64,000 nt of DNA from contig JALCQD010000002.1 in the NCBI GenBank assembly GCA_022651005.1, positions 1 through 64,000 of the forward strand. Direction: 5' to 3'. Each line of letters begins with the position of its first letter. The stretch's first letter is position 1. Under the pieces are notes generated by a model that did no database searches, was not told where the DNA came from, and was given only the letters and a program-made list of their open reading frames with translations. Shown in pieces: positions 1 to 8,540 of this stretch. Source of the stretch: Bifidobacteriaceae bacterium (GTDB lineage: Bacteria > Actinomycetota > Actinomycetes > Actinomycetales > Bifidobacteriaceae). A program made the translations under genes and the position numbers.

Positions 1-2
1 AC

Positions 3-77
<75 letters not shown>

Positions 78-78
78 C

Positions 79-152
79 GGCGGGGTAGCTCAGCTGGTTA
101 GAGCGTACGACTCATAATCGTAAGGTCAAGAGTTCGAGTCTCTTCCTCGCTA
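79..152 (+). tRNA. elongator tRNA-Met (anticodon CAT)
   Basis: The acceptor stem GGCGGGG (79-85) pairs with CCTCGCT (145-151), with G-T wobbles at 79/151 and 83/147. The anticodon loop CTCATAA carries CAT (113-115), and the T arm is AAGAG/CTCTT around TTCGAGT. The body matches my memory of actinobacterial elongator methionine tRNA rather than initiator, because the first pair G79-U151 is a wobble pair, not the initiator-type C1-A72 mismatch. A lysidine-modified tRNA-Ile(CAT) cannot be fully excluded. No genomic CCA is present (ACAA follows). Confidence 0.93.
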
Positions 153-197
153 CAATGTCGGAACTTCCGGCGAGCAACGACAATAGGGGTAAACGAA

Positions 198-365
198 ATG
201 GCAAAGAGCAGCGATATTCGTCCTGGCATCACGATGGCATGCACCGTGTGCAAGGAGCGTAATTACATCACGACGAAGAACCGTCGTAATACGCCTGATC
301 GTCTCGAGCTGAACAAGTTCTGCCCGCGCTGTGGCAAGGAAACGCTGCATCGCGAGACTCGCTGA
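198..365 (+). CDS. rpmG: 50S ribosomal protein L33
   Basis: This 55-residue basic protein of the large ribosomal subunit has the L33 zinc-ribbon layout: a first CxxC (C-T-V-C, near residue 15) and a second CPRC near residue 42, so it is the zinc-binding form of L33. The ending KETLHRETR is typical. The gene is too short for many ORF cut-offs. It starts at ATG 198 after GGGGTAAACGAA, 45 bases behind tRNA-Met, and is followed by a clear intrinsic terminator. The tRNA-rpmG-murB order is common in Bifidobacteriaceae. Confidence 0.96.
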   Translation: MAKSSDIRPGITMACTVCKERNYITTKNRRNTPDRLELNKFCPRCGKETLHRETR

Positions 366-392
366 TAGGCGTCACTAAAGATAATCTTGATA

Positions 393-417
393 AAGCCCGG
401 CTCGTCCGGGCTTTTTT
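393..417 (+). terminator. intrinsic terminator after rpmG
   Basis: The stem AAGCCCGG (393-400) and CCGGGCTT (406-413) closes a CTCGT loop and runs into six T residues. It ends the tRNA/rpmG unit. Confidence 0.93.
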
Positions 418-486
418 GTCTCGCAACTGAGAGTGTGTCGCACTGTCGCGCCACATGATGCTCGGAAGCACATGATCGAGGGCCGC

Positions 487-1680
487 ATGAACACAGCACC
501 GCGTTTTGCCGATATCACCACCATTCGTGTTGGTGGGTCCATTGCACGGTTTGTTGAACCCACAAGCAGGGTCGGTTTTATCGAAGCGATCGAGGATGCG
601 GACTCGGCGCACCTTCCGCTGTGCGTTATTGGAGGAGGCTCCAATCTACTTGCGTCGGATGCGGACTTCATCGGTGTAGTTGTGCGCGATGGCCGGCGCG
701 ACATCAACGTTCTCGATCAGGCGGCACCGAGAGAGGGAAATGATCTCAGCGTGCATGTGCAGGCGGCTGCCGGCGCAAACTGGGATGATTTTGTGGACTT
801 CTGTGTACGCATGGGACTGCAGGGCGTGGAGGGGCTCTCCGGAATCCCCGGGACTGTGGGCGCTTCTGTTGTGCAGAATATTGGGGCATACGGGCAAGAG
901 GCTTCGGGCTCGGTTGAGTCGGTGGAAGTGTGGGACAGACTCACGAAGACGGTCAAGACGCTGCGCGCTGCTGAGATGGCGTTCGGCTACAGAAGCTCCG
1001 CACTGAAGGAGAGCATGTACAAGGCTCCCGGTGTCGCTGGAGACGACTTTTTCCCCACGCCGCGCTTCGTGGTGCTCTCCGTCACCTTTGTGCTCCAGCA
1101 CAGTGCGACGGGAGTGGTGCGTTTCGGCCAGCTTGCCGCCGCGCTTGGGGTTGAGGTGGGCCAGAGCATGAGCTGCGCCGCTATCCGTACTGCCGTGCTC
1201 GCCGTTCGTGCACGCAAGGGAATGCTGGAAGACCCAACGCGCTATGAGAATCCGTGGATGGCGGGAACGAAGCGTGATGGTATGGCGGCATCCACTGACT
1301 CATCCTCTGCAGCTGTTGTGGATCACGACCGCTGGAGTTGCGGGAGTTTCTTTATCAATCCGGTGGTGTCGCCATCGGTCTCTCAGACTTTGCCTCAGGA
1401 GGCGCCTCGCTTTGATGCGGTGACCGCTGATGGCAAGAAAGGCGTGAAGACATCGGCCGCATGGCTCATCGATCACGCCGGTTTCCACAAGGGGTACCCG
1501 ATGGCGGACAATTCCGCCGCGTCCGCCGCACTGTCCACAAGACACACGTTGGCGCTGACGAACCGGGGGAGCGCTACAGCTCATGCCATCGTGGAACTCG
1601 CTCACACTGTGCAAAACGGAGTGGAGAGCGCTTTCGGAATCCGATTAATACCAGAGCCGGTGTTTCTCGGGTTGTCCTAA
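487..1680 (+). CDS. murB: UDP-N-acetylmuramate dehydrogenase MurB
   Basis: MurB reduces UDP-GlcNAc-enolpyruvate to UDP-MurNAc with NADPH and FAD, the second committed step of peptidoglycan synthesis, in the cytoplasm. The FAD-binding motif GGGSNLL lies at about residues 49-55 and the GIPGTVGASVVQNIGAYGQE segment follows. The catalytic proton-donor serine sits in CGSFFINP (Ser287), and the C-terminal IPEPVFLG end is typical. ATG 487 is preferred over in-frame ATGs at 433 and 472 because GAGGG lies just upstream and the protein then begins next to the conserved TTIRVGG. The predicted length is 397 residues, longer than E. coli MurB (about 340) as in other actinobacteria. Confidence 0.95.
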   Translation: MNTAPRFADITTIRVGGSIARFVEPTSRVGFIEAIEDADSAHLPLCVIGGGSNLLASDADFIGVVVRDGRRDINVLDQAAPREGNDLSVHVQAAAGANWDDFVDFCVRMGLQGVEGLSGIPGTVGASVVQNIGAYGQEASGSVESVEVWDRLTKTVKTLRAAEMAFGYRSSALKESMYKAPGVAGDDFFPTPRFVVLSVTFVLQHSATGVVRFGQLAAALGVEVGQSMSCAAIRTAVLAVRARKGMLEDPTRYENPWMAGTKRDGMAASTDSSSAAVVDHDRWSCGSFFINPVVSPSVSQTLPQEAPRFDAVTADGKKGVKTSAAWLIDHAGFHKGYPMADNSAASAALSTRHTLALTNRGSATAHAIVELAHTVQNGVESAFGIRLIPEPVFLGLS

Positions 1681-1759
1681 TATGAGTGCGCACTGTGGCA
1701 CAGAATGACTAGCATTTGTTTTGCATGCTTGGCGAAGTTGCCAGGCGAGGAGGATTTTC

Positions 1760-3328
1760 ATGCACGTTCTTCGTAAGAAGACCATCGAGCATTCGTTGGC
1801 AGAATCCAAGGAGGCCGGACATTCCCTGAAGCGCACGCTTCACACGCGTGACCTTGCTTTCATGGGTGTGGCGGTGGCGGTAGGAGCAGGAATCTTCTCA
1901 GTGGGTGCGCAGGCCGTGGCGTTCCATGCAGGGCCTGCTGCAATCATCAGCTTCCTCATAGCCGCAGTGGTGTGCGGCTGCGCGGCGTTGTGCTATGCCG
2001 AACTCTCCTCCGTGGCACCGGTCGCGGGCTCTGCCTACACCTTTACCTACTCCACGATGGGCGAACTGATCGCCTGGATCATTGGGTGGGACATGATCCT
2101 GGAGATGCTCATGGCGGGCTCGGTCATCTCCAAATACTGGAGCGTCTACGTCAATGACTTCTTGCGACTCTTTGGCGCGAACGTCACTACCTCAGTGAAG
2201 ATCGGCTCAGTGACAGTCGATTTTGCGCCGATTATCGTCATTGCCTTCTTCACCATTCTGCTGGTGATGGGAACCGAGATTGGTTCGCACGTCAACAACG
2301 TGCTTGCCATCATCAAAATCGTCATCGTGCTCTTCATCGTGGTGGCGGGCTTCTTCTTCATCAAGGCGTCGAACTTCACACCGTTCATTCCGCCGAGTCA
2401 GCCGGCGTCGTCAGTCGCCACAAATCCGGGTGAATCCGGTGTATGGTTCCAGCCGCTGTTCCAATGGGTCACAGGGCAGGCTCCTTCCATCTACGGCGTC
2501 TCCGGCATCATCTCCGGTGCGGCCCTCGTGTTCTTCGCTTTCATCGGCTTTGACGTTGTGGCAACGGCCTCAGAAGAAGCCGTTGATCCCAAGAAGACAG
2601 TTCCGCGTGGCATCACTCTCGGCGTGATCATGGTGACAATCCTCTACATCCTCGTCGCCATCGTCACCACCGGCATGGTCTCCTACAAGCAGCTGGCAGC
2701 GGTGAAGGACCCCTCTCTCACCACCGCCTTCGAGCTGGTGGGCGCCACGTGGGCCGCCAAAGTCATCGCTCTGGGCATCGTCATCGGACTCACAACGGTG
2801 GTGATGGTGCTGCTGCTGGGCCTTACGCGCATCATCTTCGCCATGAGTCGCGATGGCCTGCTGCCACGTTCTCTGTCCAAGACTTCCAAGCGCGGTATTC
2901 CCGCTCGACTGCAGATCGCTGGCAGCATTGTGGTGGCCATCATGGCGTCCACTTTCGACGTGACTGTGTTGTCCGACATGGTCAACATCGGCACCCTGTC
3001 CGCCTTCATGCTGGTGGCAATCAGCATCCCGATTCTGCGTCATTCCCGCCCTGACCTGGAACGCACCATCAAGGTGCCAGGAAGCCCTGTGATTCCAATC
3101 CTCACAGCCTTGGCATGCCTGTGGCTCATGATTAACCTTTCCCTACTCACATGGGTGAGATTCCTCGTGTGGCTGGTGGTGGGCTTCATCATCTACTTTG
3201 GGTATTCCTACAAGCACTCCCTGCTGCAAAAGAACGGTGGTCTCATGCCGGATCTCGCTCCGGAGGGCTCCGAAAAGGGAATGGACACCAAGGCCGGGGC
3301 ACCCATCTCCGCAGAGTCGGACAAATAA
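1760..3328 (+). CDS. APC-family amino acid permease (cationic amino acid transporter type)
   Basis: This 522-residue inner-membrane transporter has about 12 hydrophobic helices. The N-terminal region LAFMGVAVAVGAGIFSVGA, with the APC-type GAGIF unwound-helix motif of substrate binding, and the following CYAELSSVAPVAGSAYTF stretch are typical of the CAT/YfnA branch of the APC superfamily. The exact substrate is not readable from sequence. ATG 1760 is chosen over the upstream ATG at 1721 because AGGAGG (1748-1753) sits six bases before it. It stands alone between murB and the ferredoxin gene, with no obvious biosynthetic partner. The C-terminal tail after residue 490 is hydrophilic. Confidence 0.92.
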   Translation: MHVLRKKTIEHSLAESKEAGHSLKRTLHTRDLAFMGVAVAVGAGIFSVGAQAVAFHAGPAAIISFLIAAVVCGCAALCYAELSSVAPVAGSAYTFTYSTMGELIAWIIGWDMILEMLMAGSVISKYWSVYVNDFLRLFGANVTTSVKIGSVTVDFAPIIVIAFFTILLVMGTEIGSHVNNVLAIIKIVIVLFIVVAGFFFIKASNFTPFIPPSQPASSVATNPGESGVWFQPLFQWVTGQAPSIYGVSGIISGAALVFFAFIGFDVVATASEEAVDPKKTVPRGITLGVIMVTILYILVAIVTTGMVSYKQLAAVKDPSLTTAFELVGATWAAKVIALGIVIGLTTVVMVLLLGLTRIIFAMSRDGLLPRSLSKTSKRGIPARLQIAGSIVVAIMASTFDVTVLSDMVNIGTLSAFMLVAISIPILRHSRPDLERTIKVPGSPVIPILTALACLWLMINLSLLTWVRFLVWLVVGFIIYFGYSYKHSLLQKNGGLMPDLAPEGSEKGMDTKAGAPISAESDK

Positions 3329-3414
3329 TCCATTTCGACACGATTGCTTTGGTGCTATCGGGGCGGCTCGGTAGTCTAAGAAAAGTACTTTACGAGTAAG
3401 CGGAAGGATCCATC

Positions 3415-3735
3415 ATGGCGTATGTGATTGCAGAGCCGTGCATCGATGTCAAGGACAAGGCATGTGTGGATGAGTGCCCCGTCGACTGCATCTACGAGGG
3501 TCAGCGCACCTTGTACATCAATCCCAACGAATGCGTGGATTGCGGAGCATGCGAGCCGGCATGCCCCGTCGAGGCAATCTTTTATGAGGATGACCTGCCC
3601 GAGGAATGGGCATGGTACAAAGATGTGGCCACCGAGTACTTCGCCGAGGTGGGAGACCAGGGTGGCGCGCAGGCCTTCGGGCAGATCGACCATGATCATC
3701 CACGCATCACCGAAGTTCCCGCAAAAGAAGACTGA
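3415..3735 (+). CDS. fdxC: seven-iron ferredoxin
   Basis: This 106-residue small soluble electron carrier has cysteines at 9, 17, 21, 25, 40, 43, 46 and 50. That spacing is the [3Fe-4S]/[4Fe-4S] pattern of actinobacterial 7Fe ferredoxins (CxxxxxxxCxxxCP and CxxCxxCxxxCP). The acidic C-terminal extension (EEWAWYKDVATEYFAEVG) is also characteristic. The stop is 14 bases before dapC, and the ferredoxin-dapC pairing is widespread in actinobacteria, although the reason for the link is not established. The symbol is by analogy with mycobacterial genes. The start ATG 3415 is preceded by GCGGAAGGAT. Confidence 0.95.
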   Translation: MAYVIAEPCIDVKDKACVDECPVDCIYEGQRTLYINPNECVDCGACEPACPVEAIFYEDDLPEEWAWYKDVATEYFAEVGDQGGAQAFGQIDHDHPRITEVPAKED

Positions 3736-3749
3736 GAATAAGTCTCTCC

Positions 3750-4889
3750 GTGTCTTTTAACGACTTTTCGACTCCCTACCGCTGGGAGCGTCTCACAGGC
3801 GCCAAGAAGACGGCTGCTGCGGCTCCCGGGGGCATGATTGATCTTTCCGTTGGCTCTCCCGTCGATGACGTCCCTGAGTCCGTGCAGACGGCGCTCTCTG
3901 CTGCTGCGGACGCCCCCAATGCATATGGTTATCCCACGACTGTGGGAACGCCTGATCTTCAGGAGGCCATCTCTGAATGGTTCCGGGACGTTCGTGGAAC
4001 GGATCTCGCTGCCATACGGGCCTCAGTGATTCCCAGTGTGGGATCCAAGGAAGCGGTGGCGCTCATGGCGTCGCTGCTGCAACTGGCACCTGGCGCACGC
4101 GTGGTTCAACCGGAAGTGTCCTATCCCACGTACGAGATTGGCACCCAACTCGCGGGCGGCACGATCGTTAAGACGAATGTGACCGATCCGAGCACCTGGG
4201 AGCACCTCGACAACGTGGGCATGGTCTGGGTCAATTCCCCCAGTAATCCCACCGGCGAGACTCTGAGCGCACGCCAGCTGGCGGCAATTGTTGCCGCTGC
4301 CCGTCGCATTGGCGCCGTTGTGGTGTCGGACGAATGCTATGCGCTCATGCACTGGGACGGCGGAGTGAATGGTTCCTTTACCGCCGCTCCTGGCATCCTC
4401 GATCCAGAGGTGTGCGGCGGCTCGGCGGAGGGCATTCTCTGCCTGTACTCGCTCAGCAAGCAGTCAAACATGGCGGGGTATCGCACTGCGTTCATCGCCG
4501 GTGACTCCGAGATTCTCTCGAAAATGCAGGTTTTCCGCAAGCAAATAGGCCTCATCATTCCCGGACCAGTACAGGCCGCCATGGCCGCGGGGCTGCGAGA
4601 CACGGCCGCAACTGCACTGCAACATCGTCGGTATGACGCGCGGCTTCACACGCTCGTCGAGGGCTTGCAGGCAGCAGGATACGATGCCGCCATGCCTCAG
4701 GGGGCGCTCTACGTGTGGGTGAAGGCGAAGTCCGGCGACTGCTGGGAAGATATCGCTGCCTTGGCGCGCGTGGGAATTATTGCCAGTCCTGGCGAGTTCT
4801 ACGGGGACAAGGGCTATCTGCGTTTCTCCTCCACAGCGTCCGACGCTCAGATTGCTGAAACCGCAGAGCGTTTACGCCAACTCGCCTGA
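3750..4889 (+). CDS. dapC: succinyldiaminopimelate transaminase DapC (fold-type I PLP aminotransferase)
   Basis: This 379-residue class I/II aminotransferase is expected to convert N-succinyl-2-amino-6-oxopimelate to N-succinyl-LL-diaminopimelate for lysine and cell-wall DAP. The PLP lysine is K237 in YSLSKQSNMAGYR. The aminotransferase motifs NSPSNPTGE and SDECY are present, and the C terminus LRFSS contains the carboxylate-binding arginine. It starts at GTG 3750, 14 bases after the ferredoxin stop, so the two are probably co-transcribed. Lysine versus ornithine or aromatic specificity cannot be read directly. The DapC call rests on the ferredoxin neighbour and overall resemblance. It converges on dinB with only 13 bases between stops. 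Confidence 0.88.
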   Translation: MSFNDFSTPYRWERLTGAKKTAAAAPGGMIDLSVGSPVDDVPESVQTALSAAADAPNAYGYPTTVGTPDLQEAISEWFRDVRGTDLAAIRASVIPSVGSKEAVALMASLLQLAPGARVVQPEVSYPTYEIGTQLAGGTIVKTNVTDPSTWEHLDNVGMVWVNSPSNPTGETLSARQLAAIVAAARRIGAVVVSDECYALMHWDGGVNGSFTAAPGILDPEVCGGSAEGILCLYSLSKQSNMAGYRTAFIAGDSEILSKMQVFRKQIGLIIPGPVQAAMAAGLRDTAATALQHRRYDARLHTLVEGLQAAGYDAAMPQGALYVWVKAKSGDCWEDIAALARVGIIASPGEFYGDKGYLRFSSTASDAQIAETAERLRQLA

Positions 4890-4902
4890 GATTTTCAAAC
4901 GT

Positions 4903-6267
4903 CTAACCCAGACCGAGGTGTATGGAGCCCTTTCCATACCGGGTGCGGATTGAATCCAACGTTTTTTCAGCGGTGCGCAGCCGTTCGAGATCTGCGGTGG
5001 TAGTGGCACGAGTACTACCTGTGCGAGAGCCTTTAGCGGAACCCTCTTGGCGGCGGCGTACCGTGTCAGCAGATGCCGTACCGTTATCAGGAGTAGCAGT
5101 CAGTGCCGGGGCCTCATCGTTCACATCGAAATCGAGCGCAGGCTGGAGCGCCGTGGTCTTGGATGGTGATAATCCAGACGTACTCACTCCAGCGAGCCGC
5201 ACTGCCCTCGGGAGCTCCGTGACGTCGGGAGCCATGTGCAGCATCGCGAACAAAAGCTTTCGCGCGGTGGGAAAGATCACGGCCGCTGAATCCAACGGTT
5301 CTGTAAGCGTCAGCGCCTTGGTAGCGTAACTGAGATCGTCAAAACGCAGCTTCGTGGTGACGGTCCGCGCCACGAGTCCCCGTGTGCGCAAGCTCGCCGC
5401 CACCTCTTCGCTGCTGCGTCGCAGAAGATTCGATACGGTCTGAACATCTGTGGTGTCTGCCATGAAGGTGCGTTCCGCGCCGATGGACTTCTCCGGCGTG
5501 TGAGGCGTGACCTTCCGTTCATCCCTGCCCTGAGCAGCGAGCAGCAAGTCGTGCGCGTGAATCTTGGATCCTGTGATCTGCACGAGTTCGCTTTCGCTCA
5601 AATCCGCCAACTGTGCCACCGTTTCCACTCCCCAGCGTCGAAAGCGCTCGGCGGAAGCGGGTCCTACTCCAGGAAGAGAGCGCAGCGGCAGCATCTGGAT
5701 GAATTCGGCATTGCGGGAGGCGGGCACGAGCAGCATACCGTCGGGCTTGGCGTTGGTGGAGGCAAGCTTGGCGATGAGTTTGTTGGTGGCGATTCCCACC
5801 GAGCAGGTGACGTTGAAACGGTCGTGCACCGTGGCACGAATCCAGCGCGCAATGGCCGTGGGCTCATGCCACAGCAGAAGCGCGGAGGCGACGTTGACGT
5901 AGGCCTCGTCCACTGACACCTGCTCAATTTGGTCGGTGACAGTGGCGATGAGCGCAAAGATCTTGCGTGATGTGGCACGGTAATACGCCATGTCCACTGG
6001 CAGGTAGATTCCCTGAGGGCACTTGCGGCGGGCAGTTGCCACTGCCATGGCAGAGTTGATGCCATAGGCGCGGGCCTCGTAGCTGGCGGCGGAAACCACG
6101 GCACGATTCCCGGTGCCTATGATGACCGGTTTCCCCTTCAATTCGGGATGGCGCGCGATCTCACAAGAGGCATAGAAGGCGTCCATGTCGATATGAAGCA
6201 CGGTGCAGCCCGTTTCGTCGTGGCCCCAGTCACGCTTGACTGCCTGGGAACGGGGTGATGTGCTCAT
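4903..6267 (-). CDS. dinB: DNA polymerase IV (Y-family, error-prone)
   Basis: This 454-residue translesion polymerase has the palm-domain metal ligands Asp27 in HIDMDAFYASCE and Asp120/Glu121 in SVDEAY. The helix-hairpin-helix thumb LPGVGPASAERF and the little-finger domain follow. After the little finger the tail contains QPALDF, which fits a QxxLxF beta-clamp binding motif, followed by about 70 disordered Ser/Thr/Arg-rich residues. The start is set at the ATG whose complement is 6265-6267, because the region upstream in frame has no polymerase similarity. It is convergent with dapC and divergent from the DMT transporter. No LexA box is obvious in the 87-base divergent gap. Confidence 0.94.
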   Translation of the reverse strand: MSTSPRSQAVKRDWGHDETGCTVLHIDMDAFYASCEIARHPELKGKPVIIGTGNRAVVSAASYEARAYGINSAMAVATARRKCPQGIYLPVDMAYYRATSRKIFALIATVTDQIEQVSVDEAYVNVASALLLWHEPTAIARWIRATVHDRFNVTCSVGIATNKLIAKLASTNAKPDGMLLVPASRNAEFIQMLPLRSLPGVGPASAERFRRWGVETVAQLADLSESELVQITGSKIHAHDLLLAAQGRDERKVTPHTPEKSIGAERTFMADTTDVQTVSNLLRRSSEEVAASLRTRGLVARTVTTKLRFDDLSYATKALTLTEPLDSAAVIFPTARKLLFAMLHMAPDVTELPRAVRLAGVSTSGLSPSKTTALQPALDFDVNDEAPALTATPDNGTASADTVRRRQEGSAKGSRTGSTRATTTADLERLRTAEKTLDSIRTRYGKGSIHLGLG

Positions 6268-6354
6268 GAGGCCATGGTAACGGGGGCTGCGGGCAGACGG
6301 CTTAGCTGGCGGAGAACGCGTGTGCCCCTTCGCGGGCTGCGGTAGCGTGGAGGA

Positions 6355-7344
6355 GTGAAGCAAGCGATAGTGCGGGCAATGAACGCAACACCCGCGTGGA
6401 TCTTGGTGGTGATCCAAAGCGTTTCGCTCTACGTGGCGACCGGACTGGTCAAGGATGCCTTTTCCGAAATTGAGCCCATGTACGCAGCGTGGTATCGCGT
6501 GGGATTCCTTGCGTTGGCCCTGCTGGCGTGGAGACGCCCATGGAGAAAAGCTGTGCGCGAACAGTTCCCTCGGCTGCGAGAGAGCGCTGAAGGTCCCGAA
6601 GGAACCTCTGGACGGGCATGGAATAAGAAAGGCATACATGCCTGGATGACAATCGTGATCCTCGGCTTGGCTATCACAGCGATGAGCACAGTGTTCTATA
6701 TCGCCGTTGACAACATGGACATGGGCGTTGCCGTCTCCATCGAGTTTTTGGGGCCTCTGACGGTGGCGGTGGTCACTGGCAGGGATTGGCACGAACGGGT
6801 GGGCATCTCGCTCGCCGCCCTCGGCGTGATTTTGCTCGCTGGCATCTCCTTCGCCGGCCCGTCGTCCGGGAACTTCTTGGTGGGCTTCATTGCAATTCTG
6901 TGCTCCGCCAGCATGTGGGGAACCTACATCGTTGCGGGAAGGAAAATTTCGTTCAGTGGGCGCTCGATTGATTCCCTGGCTGTTGCTATGGGAATCGGCT
7001 TTGTTGTTCAGTCGCTTGTGCTGGGCGTTCCTGCCGTTCGCGCGGTGATCTGGCCTCGCGCTGGTGCCTCATGGAGCCTTGGCCCCGTTGGTGCCTTGAA
7101 GCTTGTGGCGTTGCTGCTGTGCGTGTCGATGTTGGGATCCTTCCTGCCGTACGTGATGGATCAGCTGATTATGCCGCGATTGTCGTCCGGAGCGTTCTCG
7201 GTGATGCAGTCAATCAATCCCGCTGTTGCGGTGGTGGTAGGCCTCGCTTTTGGGGAGATCCCGACGATATGGGAGCTGGTGGGGATCGCCATGGTGATTG
7301 TGGCCGTGATCGTGACATTCTCCGGCGACCGAAATCCCGCGTAG
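6355..7344 (+). CDS. EamA/DMT-family transporter, RhtA-like
   Basis: This 329-residue integral membrane protein has about 10 hydrophobic helices built as two EamA repeats, with the second repeat beginning near AILCSASMWGTYIVAGRK. The C-terminal repeat ends in the GEIPTIWELVGIAMVIVAVI pattern typical of RhtA-type amino acid/homoserine exporters. The substrate is inferred only from family resemblance. The start is uncertain: GTG 6355 overlaps the only AGGAG, while GTG 6370 or ATG 6379 (MNATPAW) have better distance but weak ribosome-binding sites. It is divergent from dinB. The hydrophilic loop at residues 75-95 (RESAEGPEGTSGRAW) is unusually polar. Confidence 0.85.
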   Translation: MKQAIVRAMNATPAWILVVIQSVSLYVATGLVKDAFSEIEPMYAAWYRVGFLALALLAWRRPWRKAVREQFPRLRESAEGPEGTSGRAWNKKGIHAWMTIVILGLAITAMSTVFYIAVDNMDMGVAVSIEFLGPLTVAVVTGRDWHERVGISLAALGVILLAGISFAGPSSGNFLVGFIAILCSASMWGTYIVAGRKISFSGRSIDSLAVAMGIGFVVQSLVLGVPAVRAVIWPRAGASWSLGPVGALKLVALLLCVSMLGSFLPYVMDQLIMPRLSSGAFSVMQSINPAVAVVVGLAFGEIPTIWELVGIAMVIVAVIVTFSGDRNPA

Positions 7345-7383
7345 ATGGTATAGTAATTCGGTGTTGTCCGGAAGGATGGCTGT

Positions 7384-7470
7384 GGAGTGATGCCTGAGTG
7401 GCCGAAAGGGGCACCCTGCTAAGGTGTTAAGGAAGTAATTCCTTCGAGGGTTCGAATCCCTCTCGCTCCG
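7384..7470 (+). tRNA. tRNA-Ser (anticodon GCT)
   Basis: This class II tRNA has a long variable arm. The acceptor stem GGAGTGA (7384-7390) pairs with TCGCTCC (7463-7469), and the discriminator is G7470. The anticodon arm CACC-CTGCTAA-GGTG gives anticodon GCT (AGC/AGU codons). The variable arm GTTAAGGAAGTAATTCCTT forms a hairpin, and the T arm is GAGGG-TTCGAAT-CCCTC. It has no encoded CCA and sits 40 bases after the DMT transporter. Confidence 0.96.
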
Positions 7471-7475
7471 CGGAT

Positions 7476-7509
7476 AAAGGTCTTGAGTCGAATGGCTCAA
7501 GACCTTTTT
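7476..7509 (+). terminator. intrinsic terminator after tRNA-Ser
   Basis: The 12-bp perfect stem AAAGGTCTTGAG (7476-7487) and CTCAAGACCTTT (7496-7507) encloses an 8-base loop and is followed by T residues. Confidence 0.92.
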
Positions 7510-7550
7510 GATATTTTGAGGAACGCTACGACGCGGTGGAAATCCCCCGC

Positions 7551-8390
7551 TCAGTTCCTCTCGTGCAACTCCACGCGGTTGAGCCCGTGGATCGAAAGAA
7601 TCTGGCCGTCCGTCAGCGTGAGAGGCATCGAGGTGTGGCCGACGCCGTGGATCGTACCGAGAATCTCGTTGTGCGTCACCGCTTCGCCCGTGAGAATCGA
7701 CACGGTTCCTTGTTCCCCGGCGCGTGTGGCAGAGAGGGAGAAAGTGCCTGCGGGAACATCGATCCCCACGATCCATGTGCCGCTTGATATGGTGGTTCTC
7801 ATTTCAGACACGGCAGGGACGAAGGACACGGTCCCCAGGCGCTCGATAGTGATGATTTCGTTGTCTTCCAGGTCGGTGGTCACTGTTCCCACGCGCAGAC
7901 CCGTGGTGAGATGAGCGGAGAAGATTTCGTTGATGCCGCGTCTTCCGTCGCGCTTGACGGAAGAGGTATTGCCGGTTCCGCGCACTGCTGATATGACGTA
8001 GCGTCCGGGGGGAATGTCGGTGCCGACGCGCCAGTGTCCCACGCTCAGATCCGTCTTGACGGCGTGTGAATTGTTGTGTGCGGGGGAGTCTTCCTGGCTG
8101 GGCATCTCAGAGGTGCTCGGAACTGTGGCAATTCCCTTGGCGGAGTCCATTGCTTCCGTTCCTGCTGCAGCAAGGAGGGGTGCGCCGAAAAGCAGATGCC
8201 AGATGAAAGCGACAGTAATCGCCACGGTGGCGCAGTATCCAAGGGCACGCTTGCGCAAGAGTGAAGTCGTGTCTGCGCGGCCTGAGTCTGCACGACGATG
8301 TTTTCCCCCATGCTCGGAGACGGAGGAGACGTCTTCTTCGTCGAGAAGTTGCTCGAGAGGAATGATGAGAGTGGTGGGTCGTGTCGTCAT
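7551..8390 (-). CDS. membrane-anchored protein with two tandem beta-rich repeats, function unknown
   Basis: This 279-residue protein has a polar cytoplasmic N terminus (about 45 residues), one hydrophobic helix (YCATVAITVAFIWHLLFG, about residues 52-70) and an extracytoplasmic C-terminal part. That part holds two related blocks of about 75 residues: the first opens with GHWRVGTDIPPGRYVISA and the second with GTWIVGIDVPAGTFSLSA. The VG-D-[IV]-P-[PA]-G motif is common in actinobacterial surface proteins of unknown role. ATG 8390 is preferred over 8402 because GGAG (8397-8400 on the complement) is correctly spaced from it. It is divergent from the helicase operon, with an 18-bp AT-rich palindrome between them. 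Confidence 0.8.
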   Translation of the reverse strand: MTTRPTTLIIPLEQLLDEEDVSSVSEHGGKHRRADSGRADTTSLLRKRALGYCATVAITVAFIWHLLFGAPLLAAAGTEAMDSAKGIATVPSTSEMPSQEDSPAHNNSHAVKTDLSVGHWRVGTDIPPGRYVISAVRGTGNTSSVKRDGRRGINEIFSAHLTTGLRVGTVTTDLEDNEIITIERLGTVSFVPAVSEMRTTISSGTWIVGIDVPAGTFSLSATRAGEQGTVSILTGEAVTHNEILGTIHGVGHTSMPLTLTDGQILSIHGLNRVELHERN

Positions 8391-8439
8391 CAGGTGCTCC
8401 ATCGCAGGTGTGCCAGCAAGGCTCTTTTAGCCACTGTGT

Positions 8440-8457
8440 TTATTTTCTGGAAAATAA
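8440..8457. promoter_or_regulatory. perfect AT-rich inverted repeat in divergent promoter region
   Basis: TTATTTTC and GAAAATAA form perfect 8-bp arms around a TG centre. It lies in the 150-base gap between the divergent repeat-protein gene and the adnA-like gene, 50 bases before the former and 84 before the latter. It resembles an operator more than a terminator because no T-run follows either arm. The binding protein is unknown. Confidence 0.5.
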
Positions 8458-8540
8458 TGGAAGAACCTGAGAGAAACCTGATACTTGCAGATCCCGGTGC
8501 TTCCTCTGAAGCTGTGCCTCCCAAACATTAGAATCGAAGA

